In this document: in pieces, positions 17,266 through 24,578 of the stretch | Layout of the letters: the number at the start of each line of letters is the position of its first letter | Numbering within the stretch: the first letter of the stretch is position 1 | From: Sphingobacterium sp. UBA6711 | Lineage (GTDB): Bacteria > Bacteroidota > Bacteroidia > Sphingobacteriales > Sphingobacteriaceae | Assembly: GCA_002454415.1 (NCBI GenBank) | Contig: DKIT01000099.1 | Coordinates: forward strand, 20,532 to 45,109 | Length of the DNA: 24,578 bases | Reading direction: 5' to 3' | Program-made: the position numbers and the translations under genes | Notes under the pieces: model-generated | Databases searched by the model: none | Seen by the model: the letters and a program-made list of their open reading frames with translations, nothing else | What the model was told of the DNA's origin: nothing

Positions 17266-17328
17266 CGCACTATGAATGGTTGATTTCGCACAATAAATGA
17301 CCGACTTCGCGGTGTAAAAAATTGATCC
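17266..17328. repeat. Three degenerate 21-bp direct repeats, IS21-end-like
   Basis: Units at 17266-17286, 17287-17307 and 17308-17328 each begin CGC and end in a GAYTT/GATCC-like half. The first two share 15 of 21 bases and the third is more diverged. The minus-strand motif GGATCAATTTTTTACACCGC recalls the multiple terminal repeats of IS21-family elements. No transposase gene is present, so this could be a remnant or solo end. Confidence 0.45.
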
Positions 17329-17450
17329 ATCCACAGAACAAAATGGACTATACCAAGTTTTAAGTGATTTTTCCCTATGGAATGTCCATTCTTCCAAGTA
17401 AAAAAAGCATTTCGCCACTTATTTACGTCATTATTCAACGTGAAATCATA

Positions 17451-17490
17451 AAAAAGTCCCCTAACCGGTTTGATCAGTTGGGGGACTTTT
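17451..17490 (-). terminator. Terminator hairpin downstream of GH3 gene
   Basis: A 14-bp stem with one wobble pair (17452-17465 with 17477-17490) and 11-base loop. The minus strand gives a run of T (17455-17451) and a following TATG. The plus strand ends in TTTTC, so it may also stop plus-strand read-through from the sialidase-like gene. Confidence 0.75.
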
Positions 17491-17615
17491 CTATGATGAC
17501 AGGCGTTTGTTCCATTCCGCCACATGGAAAGATCTTCAAGTCACCTGGCAGGTTTACTTTTTGGGGCGACAAAATCGACGCAACATCGCGCAAAATCGTA
17601 CATTCGGACTACATT

Positions 17616-19979
17616 TTAGTAGTCCTTCGTTAATTCCATTTCTCCCTTCAGCCGAATATCATCCGATGAAGTGCCTACCAATAGCTTAAACTTTCCTTTT
17701 TCAGTTTTCCACTCCTGGTTCGCATTCCAGAGTTTCAGATCCTCTTTGGTCAATTCAAAAGAATAACTTTCCTTCTTCCCTGCCTCAATATTTTTACGCG
17801 CAAATCGCTTCAACTGCATCACAGGCGTTACCACCGAACTAACTTCATCAACAACATACAGTTGTGCAACCTCGTCACCTGCTAATTTTCCGGTATTATT
17901 AACATCGAATGTTACGGTACACACAAAGTCTGTCGCCTCTTCAGCCAATTTTACCTGCAAATTTGAATATTCAAAACTACTGTAGCTCAAGCCATATCCG
18001 AAAGCATACAAAGGCTTAGCTGACATTTCAACGTAATCGTGGTGTTTGGGTTTTGTATGGTTATAATGTACCGGCAGTTGTCCTACCGAACGTGGTACCG
18101 AAATCGGTAACCTTCCAGCAGGATTATAATCACCAAATAACACATCTGCAATAGCCAATCCACCTTCCTGCCCAGGATACCAAGCATTGACGATTGCAGG
18201 AACATGTTCTGAAGCCCAGTTAAGATTTAGAGGTCTTCCCATGATCGTCACCAAGACTACAGGTTTTCCCGTTGCCTGTATCGCTTTCATCAACTTCATT
18301 TGATCGCCCAGCATGTCCAGCGATACTCGATCAAAACCCTCTCCGCTTTCCATATCACTGACGGTATTAGGATCTACATTGGCCGCGCCAGTCGCTTGAT
18401 AAGAAGTCTTAAAATCACGTGCACTTGAACCACCCAACACTAACACCACCGCATCCGCACGTTTTGCGGCATCAACGGCAGCGGCAATATCGGAACTTGC
18501 CGTATCCCTAATGGCACAACCTTTAACATAATCAATTTGTGTGTCTTTACCTACCGAAGCACGAATTCCCGATAACAATGTTTTTACTTTACCATCGGCC
18601 TGGGGTGCGGTATAGTCGCCCAATTGATTATAAACATTATCAGCATTCGGTCCGATAACCGCTATCCGTTTTAAGGATTTGCTTAGTGGCAAGGTATGCT
18701 GATCGTTTTTCAGCAAAACAATGGATTCTCTTGCGACCTGCCTTGCTACCGATTTATTCTGTACGGTCGCAACTTTCTGCGTAACCACTTTTTCATCCAC
18801 GTATGGACGATCAAACAACCCAAGATTAAACTTCATGCGCAATACACGGGCAACAGCCGTATCCAATACCGCTGGTTCCACAAGTCCTTGTTGTACAGCT
18901 TTAAGTAGATTTGGCCCATAACCAGTACCACTTAGATCAACATCAAGGCCAGCATGTATGCTCTGCGAGGCCGCTTCTACAGCTGTAGCCGCTGTCGCAT
19001 GTCCCCCATTGAGACCTGATATACTCAAAAGATCTGACACCACAAAGCCACTAAATCCCCAGTCTTTGCGTAAGATATCTTTTAATAGCCAAGGGTTGGA
19101 CGAGCACGGAATACCATCAATACTATTGTATGCACTCATCACAGAGCCCGCACCAGCTTTCACCGCACGTTCAAAAGGTGGTAAGAAATAATGTCTTAGG
19201 CTACGCTCGCCAAACGATACAGATTCGCCGTTGTGACCACCATCAGGTGCGGCATAAGCCAAAAAGTGTTTCAAAGTACCAATGATCTTATCTGCCTGAC
19301 CTACCTTTTCTCCTTGAAAACCACGGACCATTGCTCCGCCCATCTGACCAATGAGATAGGGATCTTCTCCATAGGTTTCCTCTGTCCTTGACCAACGCGG
19401 ATCCCGTGCGAGATCCAATACTGGGCCGTAACCATTTTTGCCACCTACAGCAGAAGTCTCGAGCGCAATTGTCGACGCCATTCGCTGAATCAATTCAGGG
19501 TTCCAGGTACTAGCTTGTCCAATAGCAGTTGGGAATACCGTCGCACCTATAGCCATATGGCCATGTGGTGCTTCTTCAGAAAGTAGCAATGGAATACCCA
19601 AACGAGTGCTATCAACCATATAGCGTTGAATGGCGTTTGTGGCTCGGGCGGCCTCTACAGGGCTGAGCCCATTCAGTAATGTTTTTTGCGTCCAAGGGTC
19701 GGCGCGATAGGTCGCCCACAACAAACCAATATGTTGTTCCTTTACAGCTTTTTTCAGTTTATCACTTACCTTAACCTGCTTCCCGCTCTTTTCATACATT
19801 TCCCAGCCAAGCAATTTACTTAACTGACCAACCTTCTCTTCTACCGTCATACGTGTCAAGAGATCATTAACGCGCTTTTCTGTAGGCAATGTACTATTTT
19901 TATAAGGAAATTGCTGTGCCTGAACTTGTGGGTGAAGCAATGTCGCCATCGCTGCAAGGAGTGCTATACGGAGTTTCAT
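17616..19979 (-). CDS. GH3 beta-glycosidase (beta-glucosidase/xylosidase type)
   Basis: A 787-residue secreted or periplasmic enzyme with signal peptide (1-21, ending VQAQ). The N-terminal GH3 barrel (about 30-390) contains GPVLDLARDPRWSRTEETYGEDP (185-207), KHF (237-239) and the nucleophile Asp316 in GFVVSD. The alpha/beta sandwich domain (about 415-640) carries the acid/base candidates Glu544/Glu547 in MESGEGFDR. A fibronectin-III-like domain fills the C-terminus (about 690-780). GH3 enzymes remove terminal beta-linked glucose, xylose or related sugars. Specificity is not certain, though the overall arrangement resembles BglX-type beta-glucosidases. It is downstream of the phosphoesterase operon but 340 bp away, likely with its own promoter. 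Confidence 0.95.
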   Translation of the reverse strand: MKLRIALLAAMATLLHPQVQAQQFPYKNSTLPTEKRVNDLLTRMTVEEKVGQLSKLLGWEMYEKSGKQVKVSDKLKKAVKEQHIGLLWATYRADPWTQKTLLNGLSPVEAARATNAIQRYMVDSTRLGIPLLLSEEAPHGHMAIGATVFPTAIGQASTWNPELIQRMASTIALETSAVGGKNGYGPVLDLARDPRWSRTEETYGEDPYLIGQMGGAMVRGFQGEKVGQADKIIGTLKHFLAYAAPDGGHNGESVSFGERSLRHYFLPPFERAVKAGAGSVMSAYNSIDGIPCSSNPWLLKDILRKDWGFSGFVVSDLLSISGLNGGHATAATAVEAASQSIHAGLDVDLSGTGYGPNLLKAVQQGLVEPAVLDTAVARVLRMKFNLGLFDRPYVDEKVVTQKVATVQNKSVARQVARESIVLLKNDQHTLPLSKSLKRIAVIGPNADNVYNQLGDYTAPQADGKVKTLLSGIRASVGKDTQIDYVKGCAIRDTASSDIAAAVDAAKRADAVVLVLGGSSARDFKTSYQATGAANVDPNTVSDMESGEGFDRVSLDMLGDQMKLMKAIQATGKPVVLVTIMGRPLNLNWASEHVPAIVNAWYPGQEGGLAIADVLFGDYNPAGRLPISVPRSVGQLPVHYNHTKPKHHDYVEMSAKPLYAFGYGLSYSSFEYSNLQVKLAEEATDFVCTVTFDVNNTGKLAGDEVAQLYVVDEVSSVVTPVMQLKRFARKNIEAGKKESYSFELTKEDLKLWNANQEWKTEKGKFKLLVGTSSDDIRLKGEMELTKDY

Positions 19980-20174
19980 CTTTTAAATTATTTATGAAGT
20001 GTATGGTTTCATTCGTATCAAATGAAATCAATATAAATAGTTTGTTTCATACCATTTGGAATTTGCAACAATTAATTGCTCAATCTGTTTTTTTATTCCC
20101 AGCAATTCTTAAACGATCTATCTTTTGTATTAGGTAATAGTATAGACGATAATGTATGAAAGGACATTAAATTT

Positions 20175-20190
20175 ATGCAACCGGTTTCCA
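20175..20190. promoter_or_regulatory. Possible LacI-family-like operator upstream of GH3
   Basis: The core AACCGGTT (20179-20186) is a perfect palindrome within TGCAACCGGTTTCCA, resembling the CG-centred operators of LacI-family repressors. It would fall at the start site of the candidate promoter at 20196-20225. No LacI-type gene is in this window, so the assignment is tentative. Confidence 0.3.
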
Positions 20191-20195
20191 AAGCA

Positions 20196-20225
20196 CTAAA
20201 ATAACGATTTAGCAGAAATAATCAA
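20196..20225 (-). promoter_or_regulatory. Candidate GH3 promoter
   Basis: On the minus strand TTG (20225-20223), 19-base spacer, TATTTTAG (20203-20196), one mismatch from TAnnTTTG. It would imply a leader of roughly 210 bases, which is long, so confidence is low. Confidence 0.3.
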
Positions 20226-20319
20226 GCTAAATAAACATCAAAATTTTGTTGCAAACCTAATCGTTCCGCATATTGGATATGAAAGCAATAAAAGCACATA
20301 GCAATTGGATCCTTAAACC

Positions 20320-21168
20320 CTATAATGTCTTGATAAACTCTTCCCAAATCCCCGGAAAATCCGTTTGAACAATACGCACAAAAGGATATTTCGCTAAAAA
20401 AGAACCATACGCGTCTTTTCCGTGCTTGCCCGCTTGATCATCATATTCGCCTAAAGTATTCATCCAAAAATAGATACCTTGGCTCCGAAGTTGGTTCAGT
20501 CGTTCGATAGCTGTAAATGATTCGTCAAGATGAACGATTGATGTCATTTTCATCTTTAATATGGCATTGAGATCTTTCATGCTTCGAGCTCTTGGAAAAA
20601 GTGTGATCTTTGGATTAAGTCTGTATATTTTCGACATTTCTTTATAATCATAAAGAAAAAACAAAACTTGCTCTTCCATACCTTCTTTTTTGATGAGATC
20701 GTACGTTTTAGCCACAAACTCTTTACGCTCTTCTTTAAAGTCAAGATCAACAATAATTTTTCCTTTCGCTATCCGCAAAGCCTCTGCTAAGGTCGGTATA
20801 ACCTGATCTGACGCTTCACCGTTTGCTTTTTTACGTAAATACAGCTGTTGAATCTCGGCATAGGTACGTTGGGCGATCTCACCTTCTCCTGTCGTAGTCC
20901 GATTCAATGTTTTGTCGTGCATAAGCACTAGAATACCATCCTTGGTTGCTCTCACATCCACTTCAACAATGGAGGCTCCCGATCGAATTGCCTCTTCAAT
21001 AGCTGGAATAGAATTCTCGGGCTTTGCTAAATGTCCACCGCGATGGGCGGCTATATGTAGACTTTTTTGGTCTAGCTTTTTTATTAATTCGATAGATTGG
21101 CCATATAGACTATCTACCGAACTCACTGTCATACACAGCAATAAGGTATAGAAGAAAATCTTTTTCAT
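20320..21168 (-). CDS. Glycerophosphodiester phosphodiesterase family protein
   Basis: A 282-residue exported protein with signal peptide (about 1-23, SLYGQ) and a GDPD TIM barrel. Catalytic and metal residues are in place: HRGG (His42, Arg43), KPENS (Glu51, Asn52), VEVDVRATKDG (Glu69, Asp71) and LMHDKTLNRTT (His84). The family splits glycerophosphodiesters, products of phospholipid or teichoic-acid breakdown, into glycerol-3-phosphate and an alcohol. It lies 160 bp downstream of the metallophosphoesterase, same strand, and is probably the last gene of the susCD-phosphatase operon. It would feed phosphomonoester to that phosphatase; this pathway is inferred. Confidence 0.9.
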   Translation of the reverse strand: MKKIFFYTLLLCMTVSSVDSLYGQSIELIKKLDQKSLHIAAHRGGHLAKPENSIPAIEEAIRSGASIVEVDVRATKDGILVLMHDKTLNRTTTGEGEIAQRTYAEIQQLYLRKKANGEASDQVIPTLAEALRIAKGKIIVDLDFKEERKEFVAKTYDLIKKEGMEEQVLFFLYDYKEMSKIYRLNPKITLFPRARSMKDLNAILKMKMTSIVHLDESFTAIERLNQLRSQGIYFWMNTLGEYDDQAGKHGKDAYGSFLAKYPFVRIVQTDFPGIWEEFIKTL

Positions 21169-21280
21169 CAGTATGTAGATATTTTTTCACAGTTGTTCTA
21201 TCCATTTCAGGTCAGAAATCCATAAACCTATATATGTTAAATCTGAATAGCCTCGCAGGAGCTATACAGCACCTAAATTT

Positions 21281-21316
21281 TGGGAAGTATGCCATTTTAA
21301 TCCGACATACTTCCCA
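21281..21316 (-). other. Intercistronic hairpin between phosphatase and GDPD genes
   Basis: An 11-bp perfect stem (21281-21291 with 21306-21316), 14-base loop, lies 12 bp after the phosphatase stop codon. On the minus strand it is not followed by a T run; the T-rich tract is on the other side. It may therefore stabilise or process the transcript rather than end it. Confidence 0.5.
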
Positions 21317-21328
21317 TACCTGTTTTTT

Positions 21329-22522
21329 TTATTTTTTGGATAACTCAAACGAGTCAAATAATTGTCCATCAAGTTTATAACTTGAAAAATAGAGTTTATT
21401 AGCTGTAAGCTTAATCACTTGATATAACTGTGTTTGCGATGTAGCCTTCTCCATCCATCGTTCTGAATCAGATTCGTACATTTTCGGTCCGGCTACTGAC
21501 AACAAGTATACTGGACGTTTTTTTCCCAAGCTTCCACGAGCATAGGTATGGTCATGTCCCTGTAATACCAGATCAACACCATATTTCTCAAAGATCGGCC
21601 TAAAGCGTTCTCTTAATATGGTATTATCCCTGTTTTTAGCGGTAGAATATACCGGATGATGCATGACGATAATATTCCATTTTTTTGAAGATGAAGCCAA
21701 TACTTTTTCCATCCACTTTTCTTGCACGCCAGCTGCTACCGAATCCAACATAATCAGTTGGGAATTTAAGGACACAATACGTACATCTTGATAATCTAGA
21801 TAATATACCGCATCCTGCATGCCTTCAGGTCCATTTTGAGGTAAGTTAAACTGTACTTTCCAGTGTGGATCCAGCACAAGCTTTCCAAGTGAGTCACGAC
21901 GATATTCGTGATTTCCGGGTGTAGGAACCGCAGGTATCATTTGATGAATAAATCCAGCACCTTCGTGCCATTCCGCCCATTCCCCATCTTCATTAGAACG
22001 GTTGATCAAATCGCCGGCATGAACAATAAAACGCGCATTTGATTCCTGCTGATAGGCTCTACGGATTGCACGCGACCACTTTGACCTTAAATCGTTTTGC
22101 GCATCGCCCAAATAAATAAACGAAAAATCGCCTGCAGCCCCCGCTGTCCTGAACTGATTCCATGCGCTCCAATTTGTACCATCACCAACACGGTAAGCAT
22201 AGGTCGTACCAGGTTTCAGATGTCGAAAAGTCACCTGACCATAGGGATCCTTTTGTTGTCCTCTTTCAAGGAAACTCATCGTACCTTCAACTGCCACGGC
22301 TCCCTTTTCAAGATCGGGATTACTTTGTTCTTCAACGATCTGTCCAATCGCCTTCTCATGACCACCATTCACACGCCAGGAAACTGACTGCGTATTGCTC
22401 GGATCGTCAGACCATGTCAACATAATCCGTTCAGGTTGCTTCGCAACTTGATTTGACTGCGCGTTTCCATCCAATAAAACACAACACAATCCAACCGCTA
22501 AAAAAAGATATTTAATATTCAT
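21329..22522 (-). CDS. Purple-acid-phosphatase-like metallophosphoesterase
   Basis: A 397-residue exported protein: signal peptide (about 1-22), PAP N-terminal fibronectin-III-like domain (about 30-127, ending in YRVGDGTNWSAWNQFRT) and calcineurin-like phosphoesterase domain (about 132-345). Metal-site motifs are GDAQ (Asp140), HAGDLINR (Asp171), GNHEY (Asn204, His205), MHHPVY (His288) and GHDHTYAR (His323, His325). The Tyr of the GDxxY motif that binds ferric iron in true purple acid phosphatases is Asn174 here. The metal content is therefore probably different. It is 40 bp downstream of susD and clearly in that operon. Likely substrates are phosphomonoesters or diesters taken up or processed at the surface; this is not proven. 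Confidence 0.88.
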   Translation of the reverse strand: MNIKYLFLAVGLCCVLLDGNAQSNQVAKQPERIMLTWSDDPSNTQSVSWRVNGGHEKAIGQIVEEQSNPDLEKGAVAVEGTMSFLERGQQKDPYGQVTFRHLKPGTTYAYRVGDGTNWSAWNQFRTAGAAGDFSFIYLGDAQNDLRSKWSRAIRRAYQQESNARFIVHAGDLINRSNEDGEWAEWHEGAGFIHQMIPAVPTPGNHEYRRDSLGKLVLDPHWKVQFNLPQNGPEGMQDAVYYLDYQDVRIVSLNSQLIMLDSVAAGVQEKWMEKVLASSSKKWNIIVMHHPVYSTAKNRDNTILRERFRPIFEKYGVDLVLQGHDHTYARGSLGKKRPVYLLSVAGPKMYESDSERWMEKATSQTQLYQVIKLTANKLYFSSYKLDGQLFDSFELSKK

Positions 22523-22562
22523 TACTTAATTTATATATTAATCAATTATACGATCATAAGAT

Positions 22563-24215
22563 CTACCAGGGTTTGCCCGTACCCTGCAACAACCAGGGTT
22601 TCGACCAGGCACTATTTTCATTGTCTGCCTGTGAATAAGCTGTTTTCTCAATACGGCTCAAGGCCTCCTCAGCATTCTTTTGGTTCACACTCATTTCTGT
22701 CTGCATATAGGGGATACGAACAGGAAGCTGCGTACGGATAGCTGCAGGGCCGGCTTTCAAAACAGGATATCCCGTCCGTCGGTAATCGAACCAGGCCTGT
22801 GCCGCTGTTGACCAGCTTGCAATCCATTTTTGCTCGATAATCTGTTTCTGCGAATTGTCAAAAGACACTCCTTGTTGCTGAATATAGCTCGCATAATCAG
22901 CAGCTTTTCCCCAACTTGTCAATGATTCTTGAATAGCGCGCTCATAATATGACTTAGCCGCCTCAGGTACAGCCCAACCTTTCCAGGCTGCCTCCGCCAA
23001 GATAAAATTTACCTCTGCGGCAGACAATAACCTTGCTTTCAGCAAACCGCCTTTCGCCGAACGATAGCTGTCATTGAGATAAGAAACGTGCGGATTGAAG
23101 GAAGTTTGACCCGGTGTAGGATTGAGATTATAAGCGGAAGGATTTTTTGACACACTTGCTGGTAATCCAACATAGTCCTTGTCCGTATCCACCGCTACTC
23201 CTTTGACAACGTCTGCTGAAACAATACGTATACCATTGACAATTTTATCTGTTCCTGCCGGTTCAGAGCTGCGGACTTCAATCGGTATCTCCACCTTTTT
23301 TGCCCACACAGCCAACCGTGGATCTCCCAATTCCTGTAGCCTATCAACTAAAGTAGCACACATTTTCATTCGTCTAAAATTGCTGCCACTAGCGTCATAC
23401 ACCGTATTTGATGGCCACGAATCGCTAGCGCTGTTTCCTGCAAAATCTAAAAGAACATCATCTGCCGAACTCGTAATAATCGGAAATTTATTGGGATCAC
23501 CAACAATACTCTCAATCCCCTGTTTGGCAAATACTGTTGACTTTTCCGAGAGACGCATATAATACCTTAACGCTAATGAATTGGCAAAACGACGCCATTT
23601 GGAAGCCTTTCCACCAAAGTAAACATCCGCACTACCCAATACCTCATAAGATCCATCGGGCTTCGAAAGAAGCTCATTTGCCTGTTTTAATTCTTCAATG
23701 ATGCCTTTGTAGATGATTTCCTGACTGTCAAATTTCGGAAAACTATACTTCTGGTCTCCTAGTTCAGCCTTCAATGCATCCGTATAAGGCGCGTCGCCCC
23801 ACAGGTCGCTGATCAATCCAAACAAATACGCTCGCATCACCAGGGAAACGCCGTGGTGAAAATCCCATCCAAGTTCCTCTGCTCGCTTGCGCATTAGTTC
23901 GTTATCCCGTAAAAAGCCATAATAAGCGTCCCAGCTTAAAATTCCTCCTGTCCATTCGTAATCATTATGCGAATTGAACCAAGCATCAAATTGCGTATGC
24001 TGAATAACTCCACCAAGATCCGAAAAACTCAATTCATTGTATTTACTTCCAGTTCCGGTCAAAATAGTCGGCAAGAGCAAATTGGGGTTTGCCTGCTCCT
24101 CACTTGAACCATTTGGGTCAATATTTAACTCGGTCAGATCCTTACATGCCGACACCGTAGTTCCTACTAATAATATCAGTATATACTTCTTAATTGTACT
24201 TAAGCGATTTTTCAT
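22563..24215 (-). CDS. SusD/RagB-family lipoprotein (second pair)
   Basis: A 550-residue surface lipoprotein with lipobox VSAC (Cys24) followed by KDLTELNIDPNG. This Asn-Pro-Asn-rich opening is typical of the SusD-like_2 group. The TPR-like core includes MRAYLFGLISDLWGDAPYTDAL (about 126-147), SKWRRFANSLALRYYMRLS (about 205-223), the AEVNFILAEAAWKGW helix and WFDYRRTGYP near the C-terminus (about 475). It starts 12 bp after the SusC partner, the same spacing as the first pair. The phosphatase follows. It presumably captures a phosphorylated or lipid-derived ligand, inferred only from the neighbours. Confidence 0.95.
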   Translation of the reverse strand: MKNRLSTIKKYILILLVGTTVSACKDLTELNIDPNGSSEEQANPNLLLPTILTGTGSKYNELSFSDLGGVIQHTQFDAWFNSHNDYEWTGGILSWDAYYGFLRDNELMRKRAEELGWDFHHGVSLVMRAYLFGLISDLWGDAPYTDALKAELGDQKYSFPKFDSQEIIYKGIIEELKQANELLSKPDGSYEVLGSADVYFGGKASKWRRFANSLALRYYMRLSEKSTVFAKQGIESIVGDPNKFPIITSSADDVLLDFAGNSASDSWPSNTVYDASGSNFRRMKMCATLVDRLQELGDPRLAVWAKKVEIPIEVRSSEPAGTDKIVNGIRIVSADVVKGVAVDTDKDYVGLPASVSKNPSAYNLNPTPGQTSFNPHVSYLNDSYRSAKGGLLKARLLSAAEVNFILAEAAWKGWAVPEAAKSYYERAIQESLTSWGKAADYASYIQQQGVSFDNSQKQIIEQKWIASWSTAAQAWFDYRRTGYPVLKAGPAAIRTQLPVRIPYMQTEMSVNQKNAEEALSRIEKTAYSQADNENSAWSKPWLLQGTGKPW

Positions 24216-24227
24216 TTATTTACATGA

Positions 24228-24578
24228 TTAAAAGGTCACATTCACTTTAAATCCTATTGGCATCGACCAAGGGGTAACATTATAGCGTTCTATTCCTTGT
24301 TTAAAGCCAACACCCGTCTCGGGCTGGAAAGCCATTTCCGGATCTATTCCCACTTTTGCTTTTGTCCACAAGATTAAGTTGCGCGTATAGACACCGACGC
24401 TACCATTTTCAATGCCCAGGCGTTTTAACCATTTTCCCGATAAGTCATAGCTGAAAGAAAGTTCACGAAGTTTGATAAATGAAGCATCGAATGTGGCCGC
24501 ATTCATAAAATCCCACGGATAATTATCTGAATAAGCGATATATTTCGTTCCTTCTCCCCCTAGATTTTCGGTATACCC
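24228..24578 (-). CDS. SusC/RagA-family TonB-dependent transporter, C-terminal end (continues beyond window)
   Basis: The reading frame is open to the window edge; 116 C-terminal residues are visible. The end has the typical SusC barrel finish: ATFDASFIKLRELSFSYDL, VGVYTRNLILWTKAKVGIDPEM, and a final IGFKVNVTF with terminal Phe. The phrase on residues that become FIKLRELS is a common last-strands signature of the family. Plug, TonB box and signal peptide lie outside. It pairs with the SusD gene 12 bp downstream and should carry that operon's promoter upstream of the window. Confidence 0.93.
   Translation of the reverse strand, partial: GYTENLGGEGTKYIAYSDNYPWDFMNAATFDASFIKLRELSFSYDLSGKWLKRLGIENGSVGVYTRNLILWTKAKVGIDPEMAFQPETGVGFKQGIERYNVTPWSMPIGFKVNVTF

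Larger units (their letters stand above)
17173..17615. other. Intergenic region between convergent sialidase-like and GH3 genes (443 bp)
   Basis: No supported gene. It holds the three 21-bp repeats (17266-17328), the long hairpin terminator (17452-17490), and the outer arm of a small hairpin spanning the GH3 stop codon (17606-17625). Roughly 17330-17450 and 17491-17605 show nothing I can name. A 99-codon minus-strand frame covers most of it but reads through the terminator and has no recognisable protein features. Confidence 0.6.
19980..20319. other. Intergenic region upstream of GH3 gene (340 bp)
   Basis: No gene is supported. It contains a candidate promoter (20196-20225) and an AACCGGTT-centred palindrome (20175-20190). 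Nearer the start codon are a 7-base inverted pair TTTCATT/AATGAAA (about 20007-20027) and a related GTTTCATACC at about 20043. No terminator is visible for the GDPD gene that ends at 20320, so read-through into GH3 is possible. Confidence 0.5.

Noticed and set aside
17226..17525. 99-codon minus-strand open frame
   Set aside because: It reads through the GH3 terminator hairpin and the 21-bp repeats, and has no recognisable domain or signal.
19889..20137. 82-codon plus-strand frame over the GH3 start and leader
   Set aside because: Its first third is antisense to the GH3 signal peptide and the rest is AT-rich leader; no family resemblance.

Overview
The window looks like a chromosomal segment of a Bacteroidota bacterium, most likely in the Sphingobacterium/Pedobacter group. 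The evidence is two SusC/SusD outer-membrane pairs, many CAZymes with signal peptides, promoter boxes of the Bacteroidota type (TTG about 19 bases before TAnnTTTG), lipoproteins with Bacteroidota-style export signals, and AT-rich intergenic DNA. The genus is an inference from memory of similar proteins. No rRNA, tRNA, CRISPR array or complete insertion sequence was seen.

Layout. Positions 2-814 are the 3' end of a GH92 alpha-mannosidase, followed by a small DUF493 protein and a bidirectional terminator. On the minus strand come an outer-membrane barrel protein and a lipoprotein with five IPT/TIG domains (1345-3793), then the housekeeping pair rpsO (6651-6929) and pnp (3920-6106). A 544-bp gap between rpsO and pnp holds an 11-bp iterated repeat with an inverted arm. 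A NagX/HGSNAT-like membrane acetyltransferase (7035-8246, minus) is divergent from a ROK-family regulator (8496, plus), with a near-perfect 25-bp palindrome between them.

The ROK gene leads directly into a SusC/SusD pair (9688-14505). A GH29 alpha-L-fucosidase and a sialidase-fold lipoprotein follow, each preceded by an intrinsic terminator. This is a polysaccharide utilization locus (PUL). Fucosidase, sialidase-like protein, NagX-like transporter/acetyltransferase and the nearby alpha-mannosidase together suggest a fucosylated, amino-sugar-containing glycan such as an N-glycan or glycosaminoglycan-like oligosaccharide. That substrate is inferred.

The right side is on the minus strand. A second SusC (cut by the window end) and SusD are followed by a purple-acid-phosphatase-like metallophosphoesterase and a glycerophosphodiester phosphodiesterase. 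This looks like a phosphoester-scavenging SusCD operon. A GH3 beta-glycosidase lies downstream with its own long leader.

The points most worth a second look are the phosphoesterase SusCD operon, the ROK-led PUL with its palindrome, the 11-bp iterated repeat, and a triple 21-bp repeat at 17266-17328 that resembles an IS21-type end.
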